Shown: positions 1 to 7,987, numbered from the stretch's first letter. The stretch is 64,000 bases of DNA from RHKX01 sp963823565 (GCA_963823565.1 CAWGLR010000001.1:1116001-1180000), one strand, 5' to 3'. The notes: generated from the sequence alone by a model not told the origin. A program made the numbers and translations.

Positions 1-157
1 CTACGTCTCGCTGGACGGGGTCTACGAGGCGATCGGGACCCCGGCGGAGGACCACTGCGACGCCTGCTTCACCGGCCGCTACCCGCTCGGCGAGGTCAAC
101 GGCGGCGGCAAGTACGCGCTCGAGCAGCTCGCGACGGTCGCGGCGACCGCTCGCTAG
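1..157 (+). CDS. purF: Amidophosphoribosyltransferase, C-terminal end (partial)
   Basis: Only the last 51 residues are in the window, read from base 2 to a TAG at 155-157. The peptide contains CDACFTGRYPLGEV and ends EQLATVAATAR. A Cys-X2-Cys-Phe-X-Gly-X-Tyr-Pro block near the C-terminus is typical of actinobacterial PurF, which transfers ammonia from glutamine to PRPP in the first step of purine synthesis. The following purN and purH genes support the call. The catalytic domains lie outside the window, so the assignment rests on this tail and on context. Confidence 0.7.
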   Translation, partial: YVSLDGVYEAIGTPAEDHCDACFTGRYPLGEVNGGGKYALEQLATVAATAR

Positions 158-161
158 CTCG

Positions 162-809
162 ATGACCGACGTGACCGCGGGCCCCTCCGGCGGCGCGCCG
201 CTCCGGATCGCCGTCCTCGCCTCCGGCAACGGCACAAACCTGCAGGCGATCCTCGACGCGCTGCACGGACGCGGTGCCGTCGAGGTCGTGGCGGTCGCCT
301 CCGACAAGCCGGGGGCGCGGGCGCTCGAGCGCGCGCGGGCGGCGTCCGTCCCGACGGGGGTGTTCGAGCGCGGCGACCACGCCGATCGCGAGGCGCGCGA
401 CGCGGCGATGGCCGACTGGCTCGAGGAGCGGGACGTCGGGCTGGTCGTGCTCGCCGGCTACATGCAGCTGCTCTCGGGATCGTTCATCCGCCGCTTCCGC
501 AACCGGATCGTCAACGTGCACCCGGCGCTGCTGCCGTCGTTTCCCGGGCTCGACGCGGTCGAGCAGGCGGTTGCGCACGGCGTCCGGGTGACGGGGGTGA
601 CGGTGCACTTCGTCGACGAGGGCGTCGACACCGGCCCGATCCTGCTCCAGGAGCCGGTCGAGCTGACATACACTCGCCCCGTGGAGGAAGTGCTCGAGCA
701 GATCCATGCCGTCGAGCATCGCCTGCTGCCCCGCGCCATCGAGCTGATCGCCTCCGGGTCGGTCCGGATCGATGAGCAGAATCCTCGCCTCGTGAGGATC
801 GAGCAATGA
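162..809 (+). CDS. purN: Phosphoribosylglycinamide formyltransferase (GART)
   Basis: This 215-residue protein should transfer a formyl group from 10-formyl-THF to GAR, the third step of purine synthesis, in the cytoplasm. An N-terminal nucleotide-fold motif ASGNGTNLQA lies at about residues 20-29. The catalytic Asn-His pair is in NVHPALLPSF near residue 118, and the catalytic Asp is in HFVDEGVDTGPI near residue 150. Length is normal for the family. The ATG at 162 lies 4 nt after the purF stop, and its TGA overlaps the purH ATG (ATGA), so purF-purN-purH form one operon with likely coupled translation. Confidence 0.96.
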   Translation: MTDVTAGPSGGAPLRIAVLASGNGTNLQAILDALHGRGAVEVVAVASDKPGARALERARAASVPTGVFERGDHADREARDAAMADWLEERDVGLVVLAGYMQLLSGSFIRRFRNRIVNVHPALLPSFPGLDAVEQAVAHGVRVTGVTVHFVDEGVDTGPILLQEPVELTYTRPVEEVLEQIHAVEHRLLPRAIELIASGSVRIDEQNPRLVRIEQ

Positions 810-2431
810 CGAGCGACGGCGCCGGATCGGTCGCGGCGAACCCCGCCCTCGACGGCGAGGCGCAGCCCGTCCGGGTTCGCCGGGCGCTGCTCTCGGTGTT
901 CGACAAGGGCGGGCTGGTCGACTTCGCGAAGGGGCTGGAGGCGCTCGGCGTCGAGATCGTCTCGACCGGCGGGACGGCTGCGGCGCTGCGCGAGGGCGGC
1001 GTCGAAGTGCGGATGGTCGAGGACCTGACGGGCTCGCCGGAGATCCTCGGCGGGCGGGTGAAGACGCTGCACCCCAAGCTCCACGCGGGGCTGCTGGCGG
1101 TGCGCGAGGACCCCGAGCACGCCGACGCGCTGGAGCGGGACGAGATCGAGACGATCGACCTCGTCGTCGCGAACCTCTATCCCTTCGAGCGCACCGTCTC
1201 CCGGATCGGGGTGGGCGACGCCGAGGTGATCGAGAACATCGACATCGGCGGGCCGACGATGATCCGCGCCGCCGCGAAGAACCACCGCTACGTCGGCGTG
1301 CTGGTCCGGCCGGAGAGCTACGACGCGGTGCTGGCGGAGCTCGAGGAGGGCGACGGGGAGCTGTCGGCGGGGACGCGCCATTGGCTCGCGAACGAGGCGT
1401 TCGCCTACACCGCGCGCTACGACGCGGCGATCTCGCGCTGGTTCGGCGAGCGGTACGAGGACTTCCCGACGCACATGACGCTGTCGACGGAGAAGTTCAT
1501 GGATCTCTCCTATGGCGAGAACCCGTTCCAGCGGGCGGCGCTCTACACCGAGGTCGGCGCCCGCTCCCACATCCTCAGCCGGGTCGCCAAGCACCACGGC
1601 AAGGACCTGAGCTTCAACAACGTGCTCGACCTCGACTCGGCGCGGAACCTGCTCGGCGACCTCGACGGTCCCGCCTGCGTGATCGTCAAGCACAACAACC
1701 CCTGTGGCGTCGCCGAGGGGATGAGCGCGCTCGACGCCTACGAGAAGGCGCTCGCGTGCGACCCGATGTCGGCCTACGGCGGGGTCATCGCGCTCAACGA
1801 GCCGATCGACGAGGCGCTCGCCGAGCGGCTGCACGAGAACTTCGTCGAGGTGCTGATCGCGCCCGGCTACGAGGGCCGGGCGATGGAGATCCTCCAGCAG
1901 AAGCAGGCGATCCGGATCCTCGAGGACACCGAGCAGCGCCGGCCGCCCGTCCAGATGGACGTCAAGCGGGTCCACGGCGGGCTGCTCGTCCAGGAGGGCG
2001 ACTCGGTCCGCCACGACCGCGACGGGATGACGATCGAGACCGGCGATGAGCCGACCGAGGCGGAGTGGTGCGACATCGACTTCGCCTGGAAGGTCTGCAG
2101 GCACGTGCGCTCGAACGCGATCGTGCTCGCCAAGGATCGCGCGACCGTGGGCATCGGTGCCGGGCAGATGAGCCGGGTCGACTCGACGCGGCTGGCGATC
2201 GATAAGTGCCGGGGCGCGTTCGGCGATGACGGCGACGCCAGGCTCGAGGGCTGCGTGGTCGCCTCAGACGCGTTCTTCCCGTTCGCCGACGGCCCGCAGG
2301 CGGCGATCGACGCCGGCGCGAAGACGGTCGTGCAGCCGGGAGGGTCGAAGCGGGACAACGAGGTCGTCGCCGCCTGCCGGGAAGCCGGGGTCACGATGGT
2401 GTTCACCGGCCGCCGCCACTTCCGCCACTAG
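806..2431 (+). CDS. purH: Bifunctional AICAR transformylase / IMP cyclohydrolase
   Basis: This 541-residue enzyme performs the last two steps of IMP synthesis. The N-terminal MGS-like cyclohydrolase domain (about residues 28-170) shows LLSVFDKGGLVDFA, STGGTAA and GGRVKTLHPKLHAGLL. The C-terminal transformylase domain shows YGENPFQRAALY, SFNNVLDLDSA, the catalytic region IVKHNNPCG, SAYGGVIALN, SDAFFPFADG and VVQPGGSKRDNEV. Length and motif order are complete. The start overlaps the purN stop by 4 nt. It is the last gene of the purine cluster here. Confidence 0.97.
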   Translation: MTSDGAGSVAANPALDGEAQPVRVRRALLSVFDKGGLVDFAKGLEALGVEIVSTGGTAAALREGGVEVRMVEDLTGSPEILGGRVKTLHPKLHAGLLAVREDPEHADALERDEIETIDLVVANLYPFERTVSRIGVGDAEVIENIDIGGPTMIRAAAKNHRYVGVLVRPESYDAVLAELEEGDGELSAGTRHWLANEAFAYTARYDAAISRWFGERYEDFPTHMTLSTEKFMDLSYGENPFQRAALYTEVGARSHILSRVAKHHGKDLSFNNVLDLDSARNLLGDLDGPACVIVKHNNPCGVAEGMSALDAYEKALACDPMSAYGGVIALNEPIDEALAERLHENFVEVLIAPGYEGRAMEILQQKQAIRILEDTEQRRPPVQMDVKRVHGGLLVQEGDSVRHDRDGMTIETGDEPTEAEWCDIDFAWKVCRHVRSNAIVLAKDRATVGIGAGQMSRVDSTRLAIDKCRGAFGDDGDARLEGCVVASDAFFPFADGPQAAIDAGAKTVVQPGGSKRDNEVVAACREAGVTMVFTGRRHFRH

Positions 2432-2445
2432 GGCGGGCTTCCGCG

Positions 2446-3108
2446 ATGGCCGGTCCGCCCGAGATCCACGTCCGGGTGCCGCGCGTCTTCTGCGGGCCCG
2501 GCGGCGAGCACGGCAACCCGCTCGGGGTGGTGCTGGACGGCTCGTCGGTCCCGGGCGACGACCGGCAGGCGCTGGCGCGCCACCTGGGCTACGCCGAGAC
2601 GGTCTTCGTCGACGACCCCCAGCGCGGGCGGATCCAGATCAACACGCCGGAGCTCGAGCTGCCCTTCGCCGGCCACCCATCGGTGGGGACGGCGTGGCTG
2701 CTCGCCCGCGAGGGATTCGAGGTGGACGTGCTGCGCCCGCCCGCGGGCGAGGTGCCGGTGCGCCGCGACGGCGACCTCACCTGGGTGGCGGCGCGGCCGG
2801 AGTGGTGCCCGCCGTGGACGATCGAGCGGCTCGACTCGCCCGCGGACGTCGACGCGGCGCCCACGCGCTCGCGAGGCGAGCTCTACATCTGGGCGTGGAT
2901 CGACGAGGACGCAGGCTTGATCCGCGCGCGCTGCTTCGTCCCCGAGGCGGGGATCGACGAGGACGAGGCGACCGGCTCAGCGGCGCTGCCCCTCAGCGCC
3001 CAGCTCGGCCGACCGATCGAGGTCCGGCAGGGCAAGGGCTCGGTGATCCACGCCCGCCCGGTCGATGGCGGGATGGTCGAGATCGGCGGGCTCGTGGTGG
3101 AGGACTAG
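2446..3108 (+). CDS. PhzF family isomerase/epimerase-like protein
   Basis: This 220-residue protein resembles the PhzC/PhzF (diaminopimelate-epimerase fold) family. Visible marks are an early GGEHGNPLGVV loop, GYAETVFV (the usual catalytic Glu region), PFAGHPSVGTAWLL, and EDEATGSAALPLSAQLG in the second half. Members usually have about 260-300 residues, so this is a compact version; the second lobe looks shortened. Family enzymes isomerise or epimerise small acids, but the substrate cannot be predicted. It starts 14 nt after purH and may be co-transcribed with the purine genes. Confidence 0.8.
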   Translation: MAGPPEIHVRVPRVFCGPGGEHGNPLGVVLDGSSVPGDDRQALARHLGYAETVFVDDPQRGRIQINTPELELPFAGHPSVGTAWLLAREGFEVDVLRPPAGEVPVRRDGDLTWVAARPEWCPPWTIERLDSPADVDAAPTRSRGELYIWAWIDEDAGLIRARCFVPEAGIDEDEATGSAALPLSAQLGRPIEVRQGKGSVIHARPVDGGMVEIGGLVVED

Positions 3109-3162
3109 GGCGGCGGCTGGCCGAGCTCTTTTCCGGCTCTAATGATGCAGAAGTATTCTTGA

Positions 3163-3236
3163 TGCCCCTGTCCGGACTTGAACCGGAATCTTCCAGCTTA
3201 AAAGGCTGACGCGTTAACCAATTACGCCACAGGGGC
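3163..3236 (-). tRNA. tRNA-Lys (anticodon TTT)
   Basis: Read on the minus strand, a GCCCCTG/CAGGGGC acceptor stem, a GCG..CGC D arm and a T arm with GGTTCAAGTCC fold into a cloverleaf. The anticodon loop is CTTTTAA, giving TTT (Lys). The discriminator is A and no CCA is encoded. The gene's 5' end at 3236 abuts the decayed 5' end of an HNH endonuclease-like gene on the other strand. Confidence 0.93.
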
Positions 3237-3290
3237 TCGGTCAGCTTAAGCAAGTGCGTCGCCGAGGCCGTCACCCGACGTCACCAGAAG

Positions 3291-3746
3291 GTGAGGCGAA
3301 TGCTCGTCGACGAGGCAGGAGGCCGGTGTGCCGTGTGCGGGTACCGGAGGTGCGCGTTCAACCTGCATTTCCATCACGTCGACCCTTCCAAGAAGTCCTT
3401 CAACGTCAACAGCGGAATGGGTAAGTCGCTCGCCACCTTCCGCAAAGAGGTGGCGAAGTGCGTGCTCGTTTGCGCCAACTGCCACGGCGAGATCGAAGCG
3501 GGCCTGACCCCTTCCCCACCTCCCGGCGCGAAGTACCCCTGGCTACCCGAGCGCCCGCACCGGCCTGATCGGGGCGTTCCAGCGCTGGATAACGCGGTAG
3601 TCGTGCTCCCAGCCGAGGCGGCTGAGGGTGGCGGTGCCGAGGCCGAACAGCTGGCCCTTGCCGGGCTCCAACTCGAGCCAGCGGGCGGCGAGGACCCGGA
3701 GGAGGTGGCCGTGGGCGAAGACGGCGATCGTGGCGGCGTCGCCTGA
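3291..3746 (+). CDS. HNH endonuclease-like protein, apparently 5'-truncated
   Basis: The first half carries a clear HNH/zinc-finger core: CAVCGYRRC, then LHFHHVDP, then CANCHGEIE, i.e. Cys-X2-Cys, His-His and Cys-X2-Cys-His. In family members known to me an upstream zinc-ribbon segment precedes this core. Here the frame is open upstream of the GTG at 3291 and codes for KCVAEAVTRRHQKV from about 3252, which looks like the end of that segment, and it then runs straight into the tRNA-Lys gene at 3236. The N-terminus therefore seems to be lost. The C-terminal half (past about 3543) is antisense to the phosphatase gene and is probably not meaningful. Activity is doubtful; it may be a pseudogene. 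Confidence 0.6.
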   Translation: MRRMLVDEAGGRCAVCGYRRCAFNLHFHHVDPSKKSFNVNSGMGKSLATFRKEVAKCVLVCANCHGEIEAGLTPSPPPGAKYPWLPERPHRPDRGVPALDNAVVVLPAEAAEGGGAEAEQLALAGLQLEPAGGEDPEEVAVGEDGDRGGVA

Positions 3747-4139
3747 GAGCAGGTCGGCGATGACGGCGCCGGCGCGGGCGCCCACGTCGCGGGCCGACTC
3801 GCCGTTGGGACAGCCGTCGCGCCAGAGAAGCCAGCCGGGGTCGCGCTCGTGGATCTGGGCGCTCGTGATCCCCTCGTAGTCGCCGTAGTCCCACTCGAGG
3901 AGGCGGTCGTCGATCTCCGCGTCACGCGCGAGCCCGGCGAGGCGGCATGTCTCACGGGCGCGCTCGAGCGGCGAGCAGAGCACCCGGTCGAAGGCGATGG
4001 TCGCGAGTGGGAGCTCCAGCTCACGGGCCTGCTCCTCCCCCTGCGGCGTCAGCGGGATGTCGGTGCGGCCGGTGTGGCGCATGTCCCGGCTCCACTGCGT
4101 CTCGCCATGACGGACGAGCCAGACGGCGGGGCGGCTCAT
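3543..4139 (-). CDS. Histidine phosphatase (phosphoglycerate-mutase-like) family protein
   Basis: This 198-residue protein has the phosphohistidine motif LVRHGETQW near its N-terminus, the CSPLERARETC block, a catalytic Glu region LLEWDYGDYEG, and the second histidine in VFAHGHLLRVLAARWL. These are the hallmarks of the cobC/PGM-like branch of the family. Substrates range from sugar phosphates to cobalamin intermediates and cannot be told here. I chose the ATG at 4139, since an upstream ATG adds only an unconserved leader. A TAGGGT hexamer lies 7 nt before it, suggesting a leaderless mRNA. The 3' end overlaps the HNH reading frame. Confidence 0.88.
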   Translation of the reverse strand: MSRPAVWLVRHGETQWSRDMRHTGRTDIPLTPQGEEQARELELPLATIAFDRVLCSPLERARETCRLAGLARDAEIDDRLLEWDYGDYEGITSAQIHERDPGWLLWRDGCPNGESARDVGARAGAVIADLLSGDAATIAVFAHGHLLRVLAARWLELEPGKGQLFGLGTATLSRLGWEHDYRVIQRWNAPIRPVRALG

Positions 4140-4146
4140 GGCCGCG

Positions 4147-4152
4147 ACCCTA
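4147..4152 (-). promoter_or_regulatory. -10 element (TAGGGT) of the histidine phosphatase gene
   Basis: On the minus strand TAGGGT is followed by 7 nt and then the ATG at 4139, leaving no room for a ribosome binding site. Confidence 0.45.
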
Positions 4153-4334
4153 CCGGCCGCCATGGACCTCGACCCTCCCCCGAGCCGTACTCCCTCGCAT
4201 TAGGAGGACAGCGACGGCCTTCGCCCTTTCCGCCCTCGCCGCCAGCGCGGCCCGAGGAAATGCCGCGCTCCCGCGCCGACCGTCGCCGCGCGCAGCGTCA
4301 GCGAGGCAGCGGCCTACGCAGCCGCAACCCGCTC

Positions 4335-5105
4335 CTAGTCGAGCTCGGGCACGCCCTCCTCGGGCGTCGACGCCTGCGCATGCAGGCGGCGCGGGATCCG
4401 GCCCGCGTGCCGCGCCGCGTACCCGCCCTCGACCGCGGCGCGCATCGCCCGCGCCATCAGCTCCGGGTCGGCGGCGCCCGAGATCGCGCTCGCCAGCAGC
4501 ACCCCCGAGCAACCCGCCTCCATCGCGAGCGCGGCGTCGGAGGCGGTGCCGATGCCCGCGTCGAGGATGACCGGCACGGTCGCGCCCTCGACGATGATCC
4601 GCAGGTTGTAGGGGTTGCGGATTCCCGCGCCGGAGCCGATCGGCGCGCCCAGCGGCATCACCGCCGCGCACCCGGCCTCCTGCAGGCGCCGCGCCAGGAT
4701 CGGGTCGTCGCTCGTGTAGGGCAGCACCGTGAAGCCGTCGTCGACGAGCTGCTCGGCGGCGTCGATCAGCTCGACCGCGTCCGGCAGCAGCGTCCGGTCG
4801 TCGCCGATGACCTCGAGCTTCACCCAGTCCGTCGCGAACGCCTCCCGTGCCAGCTTCGCCGTCCGCACCGCGTCCCGCGCCGTGTAGCACCCGGCGGTGT
4901 TCGGGAGCGCGAACAGCCCGAGCCGGTCGATGACGTCGAGCACCGAGCCCTGCGCCAGCGGGTCGACCCGGCGCAGCGCGACCGTCACCATCTCGGTGCC
5001 CGAAGCGACCAGCGCGCGCTCGAGGTCCTCCAGCGAGCGGAAGCCGCCGGTGCCGACGATCAGGCGCGAGCCGAACGCCCGCCCGCCGATCTCAAGCCCG
5101 CTCAC
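4335..5105 (-). CDS. thiG: Thiazole synthase
   Basis: This 256-residue protein should build the thiazole phosphate moiety of thiamine from DXP, dehydroglycine and ThiS thiocarboxylate. It has a (beta/alpha)8 pattern with GSRLIVGTGGF near the start, the Schiff-base lysine in DWVKLEVIGD near residue 98, GAPIGSGAGI, and the phosphate-binding ILDAGIGTASDAALAME and GVLLASAI. It starts with GTG at 5105 and overlaps the thiS stop by 4 nt. It is the last gene of thiO-thiS-thiG behind the TPP riboswitch. The stretch 4153-4334 between it and the phosphatase promoter holds no gene that I recognise. Confidence 0.96.
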   Translation of the reverse strand: MSGLEIGGRAFGSRLIVGTGGFRSLEDLERALVASGTEMVTVALRRVDPLAQGSVLDVIDRLGLFALPNTAGCYTARDAVRTAKLAREAFATDWVKLEVIGDDRTLLPDAVELIDAAEQLVDDGFTVLPYTSDDPILARRLQEAGCAAVMPLGAPIGSGAGIRNPYNLRIIVEGATVPVILDAGIGTASDAALAMEAGCSGVLLASAISGAADPELMARAMRAAVEGGYAARHAGRIPRRLHAQASTPEEGVPELD

Positions 5106-5311
5106 GTCGCACCCCCGCCGATCGCCGCCACGACCTCCACCCGCTGACCCTCCTGCAGCTCGATCAGGCCGAGGTCGGCCCGCGGCACGACCTCGCCGTC
5201 GACCGCGATCGCAACCCCCCTCCCGGGGTCCGCGCCGGCAATCACCGCGGCGTCGAGCACCGTCGCGCCGCTGGGCAGGTTCCGCTCCTCGCCGTTGATC
5301 TCGACCCTCAT
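5102..5311 (-). CDS. thiS: Sulfur carrier protein ThiS (unusual C-terminus)
   Basis: This 69-residue beta-grasp protein begins MRVEINGEERNLPSG and shows the family pattern AVDGEVVPRADL and LQEGQRVEVVAAIGGG. ThiS carries sulfur as a C-terminal thiocarboxylate on a terminal Gly-Gly. Here the tail is GGGAT, so two residues follow the glycines. Either the tail is trimmed before activation or a base change has extended the frame. It overlaps thiO by 4 nt upstream and thiG by 4 nt downstream. No thiF-type activating enzyme is in the window. Confidence 0.9.
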   Translation of the reverse strand: MRVEINGEERNLPSGATVLDAAVIAGADPGRGVAIAVDGEVVPRADLGLIELQEGQRVEVVAAIGGGAT

Positions 5312-6468
5312 CGCGCCGCCCCCGCGCGCGCGAACCGCCCCGGCCCGAGCGCCCGCATCGCCTCCGGCGGCTCCTCGCCCGCCAGCTCGGCAGCCACCGC
5401 CTCGGCGGTCAGCGGCGCCAGCAAGATGCCGTTGCGGTGGTGCCCGCCGGCAAGCACCAGCCCCTCGATCGCCGTCCGCCCGACGACCGGCGCGTTGTCC
5501 GGCGTCGCCGGGCGCAGCCCGGCCGAGCACTCGACCAGCTCCAGCTCGGCGATCTCCGGCAGCGCCCGGTACGCCTCCCGCAACAGCTCGAAGACGCCGC
5601 CCGCGGTGACCCGCAGGTCGAACCCGCGGTCCTCGACCGTCGCGCCGACGACGACCTCGTCGCCCGCCCTCGGGACGACGTAGACGCGCTCGCTCGCGAC
5701 GATCCGCTCGCACGGCCGCTCCCCCGGAAGCGCCCGCAGCCGCAGGACCTCGCCCTTCACCGGGCGCACCGGCGGCCGCACAGTCTCCGGGACCGGGCCC
5801 TCCCCCAGCCTCGCCCCGGTCGCCGCCACCACCGCCCCGGCCGCGAACCGCTCGCCGCCCTCGGCGACGACGCCGACGACCCGGCCTCCCTCCACCGGCA
5901 CCTCCGCGGCCGCGGCGGCGACGATCCGCACCCCGCCCGCCCGCTCGCACGCCGCGCGGAGCGCGGCCATCAGCGCCCGCGGATCCACCTCCGCCTCGCC
6001 CGGCGCCTCGAACCCCCCGGCGACCGACGTGGCCAGCCCCGGCTCCAGCCTTCGGCACTCGCTCCCGCGTAACCATCGCGCCTCCAGCCCGAGCGACTCG
6101 TGCAGGTCGTGGCGCCGGCGCAGCTCCGCGGTCTCGTCGCGGTCGAGGCCGACGTGCACCGACCCGCAGCGCCGGTACGGCACCCCGAGCCCCGCGGCCT
6201 CCTCGAGCTCGCGCGCGAACCCGGGCCACGCCTCCGCCGAGGCGACCGCGGCCTCCAGCAGCAGGTCCTCGCCCCAGAGCGCCTCGCCGACCGGAGCGAT
6301 CATCCCCGCCGCCACCTCGCTCGCCCGCTCCCGCTCGCCCGCGTCCAGCACGACGACGGCGAGCCCGCGCTGGGCCGCGCGCCACGCCGACGCGAGCCCG
6401 ATCGCGCCGCCGCCGACCACGACGACGTCCGCGGCTCCCTCGCCTGCTGCTCCGTGCTCGTTCGACAT
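5308..6468 (-). CDS. thiO: Glycine oxidase ThiO (FAD-dependent)
   Basis: This 386-residue flavoenzyme oxidises glycine to iminoacetate, the dehydroglycine donor for ThiG. An N-terminal Rossmann motif VVVGGGAIGLASAW binds FAD. Later blocks are VLDAGERERASEVAAGMIAPVGE, ATGARLGE, VVGATVEDRGFD and the C-terminal GLRPATPDNAPVVGRT with AGGHHRNGILLAPLTAE, all as in ThiO/DAO proteins. I chose the ATG at 6468, preceded by an AAGAGGAG ribosome site; an ATG further upstream falls inside the riboswitch. The presence of thiO rather than thiH means that glycine, not tyrosine, feeds the thiazole. Confidence 0.94.
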   Translation of the reverse strand: MSNEHGAAGEGAADVVVVGGGAIGLASAWRAAQRGLAVVVLDAGERERASEVAAGMIAPVGEALWGEDLLLEAAVASAEAWPGFARELEEAAGLGVPYRRCGSVHVGLDRDETAELRRRHDLHESLGLEARWLRGSECRRLEPGLATSVAGGFEAPGEAEVDPRALMAALRAACERAGGVRIVAAAAAEVPVEGGRVVGVVAEGGERFAAGAVVAATGARLGEGPVPETVRPPVRPVKGEVLRLRALPGERPCERIVASERVYVVPRAGDEVVVGATVEDRGFDLRVTAGGVFELLREAYRALPEIAELELVECSAGLRPATPDNAPVVGRTAIEGLVLAGGHHRNGILLAPLTAEAVAAELAGEEPPEAMRALGPGRFARAGAAR

Positions 6469-6498
6469 CGCTCGACTCCTCTTGGTCTGAGAGGGAGA

Positions 6499-6592
6499 CG
6501 AGAGCGACCATTCCTGCGCCGGCATTGCCCGGATCAGGTTCGGACGGTCGGCGGCGCCAGCCGCCCTCTCAGCCGATCGCGTTCGGCTCCCG
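6499..6592 (-). promoter_or_regulatory. TPP riboswitch (THI element)
   Basis: On the minus strand the conserved core CTGAGAGGG is followed by ACCTGATCCGGGCAATGCC and GCGCAGGAATGG, the signature TPP aptamer. P1 can form between CGGGAG (6592-6587) and CTCTCG (6504-6499), and P2 between GCC and GGC around GAACGCGATC. The aptamer ends only 31 nt before the thiO ATG, with the AAGAGGAG ribosome site right after P1. Control of translation by masking this site is more likely than a terminator; I see no U-run. It should repress thiO-thiS-thiG when TPP is abundant. Confidence 0.93.
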
Positions 6593-6664
6593 TTGACCTG
6601 CGTCCATCGTAGCGCCGCCCCGTCGCCGCCAGGCCGCGACCCGCGGCCGCGAGCGGCCCCGCAA

Positions 6665-6670
6665 TACCCT
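6665..6670 (+). promoter_or_regulatory. -10 element (TACCCT) of thiE
   Basis: TACCCT sits 7 nt before the thiE ATG at 6678. thiE reads away from the riboswitch and so escapes it. Confidence 0.4.
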
Positions 6671-6677
6671 TGCCCCG

Positions 6678-7346
6678 ATGGCCCCCCGGCTCGACCTGCT
6701 CGCCGCGTCGCGCCTGTACTTCGTGTGTGACGCCGGCCGACCCCCCTCCGAGCTCGAGGCCATGCTCGAGGCGGCCCTGAGCGGAGGCGCCGACATCGTC
6801 CAGCTCCGCGACAAGGGATTGGACGACGTCGGGCTGATCGACGCCGCCGCGATCTTCCGCGCGGCGGCCGACCGCCACGGCGCGCTCTTCATGCTCAACG
6901 ATCGGCCCGACCTCGTCGTCGCCTGCAACGCCGACGGCGTGCACGTCGGCCAGGACGACGTCCCGGTCGCGGAGGCGCGGCGGATCGCCGGCGCCGACGC
7001 CATCGTCGGCCTCTCCTCGCACTCCCCCGCCCAGCTCGACGCCGCCCATGCCGCACCCGCGCCGGAGCGCCCCGACTACCTCAGCGTCGGCCCTGTCTGG
7101 GAGACCCCGACGAAGCTCGGTCGCGCGGCCGCCGGGCTCGAGTACGTCCGCTACGCCAGCGAGCGCGCGACGCTGCCCTGGTTCGCGATCGGCGGGGTCG
7201 ACACCAACCGCCTGCTCGAGCTCGTCTCGGCGGGTGCCGAACGGGTCGTCGTCGTCCGCGCGATCCGCGACGCCGCCGATCCCGCCGCCGCCACAGCCCG
7301 GCTCAAGTCGATGCTGCCGCCGCTCACCGCGGGAGGTGGCGAGTGA
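6678..7346 (+). CDS. thiE: Thiamine phosphate synthase
   Basis: This 222-residue TIM-barrel enzyme joins HMP-PP and thiazole phosphate to give thiamine phosphate. It shows VQLRDKG near residue 40, LNDRPDLVVACNADGVHVGQ split over residues 74-95, GLSSHSPAQL, YLSVGPVWETPTK and FAIGGVD, the pyrophosphate- and thiazole-phosphate-binding loops. Length is standard. It is divergent from the thiO operon and overlaps the next membrane-protein gene by 4 nt. Confidence 0.95.
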   Translation: MAPRLDLLAASRLYFVCDAGRPPSELEAMLEAALSGGADIVQLRDKGLDDVGLIDAAAIFRAAADRHGALFMLNDRPDLVVACNADGVHVGQDDVPVAEARRIAGADAIVGLSSHSPAQLDAAHAAPAPERPDYLSVGPVWETPTKLGRAAAGLEYVRYASERATLPWFAIGGVDTNRLLELVSAGAERVVVVRAIRDAADPAAATARLKSMLPPLTAGGGE

Positions 7347-7945
7347 GCAGTCGCGAGCGCAAGCGAGCCGACCGGCGCAAACGCAAGCAACGCGCATCCG
7401 CCGCGCCGGAGGAGGTCGCCGAGCCGCGGGCCGAGGAGCCGAAGCCGACGATCGAGGACATCGCCGCGGAGACCGAGGCGGGCGAGATGAGCAGGTCGGA
7501 AGCGCGCAACGCCGAGGCGCGGGCGAAGCTCGAGCCGCTCGGCGAGGGGGAGCGGCCGACCGTCGTCACCATCGGCGCGATCGTCTCGGCAGCGATCGCC
7601 GCCAGCATCCTGATCGGCTGGCTCGCCGGCGCAAAGGTCGACGTCAAGGGCAGCACGCTCGACGAGCGTCCCCAGCTCCTCTCCCAGGTCCTCCCCCCGG
7701 CGATCCTCTTCTCGATCATGGCCTGGGGGATGTGGCGGGCCCGCTACTGGGCGGTCCTCGGGTTCGAGGCGATCATGGCGATCATCATGATCGGCGCCGG
7801 GCTGACGCTGATCTCGGCGACCTCCGTCTTCAAGGCGATCTCGGCGCTGCTCGTGCTCGTCGCGGCCGGCGCCCTCTTCTGGTTCACCGTCAAGGCCCTG
7901 GCGCGGATCCAGATGCCGACGCCGGCCGACCGCCGGGCGCGCTGA
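7343..7945 (+). CDS. Hypothetical four-helix membrane protein
   Basis: This is a 200-residue protein of unknown function with a GTG start overlapping the thiE stop (GTGA). Residues 1-75 are charged and probably cytoplasmic, opening with the Lys/Arg-rich RKRADRRKRKQR. After them come four hydrophobic stretches: VVTIGAIVSAAIAASILIG (about 76-94), LPPAILFSIMAWGMW, YWAVLGFEAIMAIIMIGAGL and ISALLVLVAAGALFWF. No catalytic motif is visible. Coupling to thiE may only reflect compact gene packing. Confidence 0.75.
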   Translation: MSSRERKRADRRKRKQRASAAPEEVAEPRAEEPKPTIEDIAAETEAGEMSRSEARNAEARAKLEPLGEGERPTVVTIGAIVSAAIAASILIGWLAGAKVDVKGSTLDERPQLLSQVLPPAILFSIMAWGMWRARYWAVLGFEAIMAIIMIGAGLTLISATSVFKAISALLVLVAAGALFWFTVKALARIQMPTPADRRAR

Positions 7946-7974
7946 GCCGGGGCTTCGCGCCGACGGCCTTTGGG

Positions 7975-7980
7975 TAGAGT
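7975..7980 (+). promoter_or_regulatory. -10 element (TAGAGT) of lpdA
   Basis: TAGAGT is followed by 7 nt and the ATG at 7988; there is no purine-rich ribosome site. Confidence 0.5.
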
Positions 7981-7987
7981 CGAGCCA

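Noticed and set aside
3163..4200. Integrated mobile element at tRNA-Lys
   Set aside because: No integrase, attachment-site duplication of the tRNA 3' end or phage gene is visible; only the truncated HNH gene hints at past events.
6508..6525. ATG inside the riboswitch as the thiO start
   Set aside because: It would translate the aptamer and adds residues unlike ThiO; the ATG at 6468 has a ribosome site just after P1.
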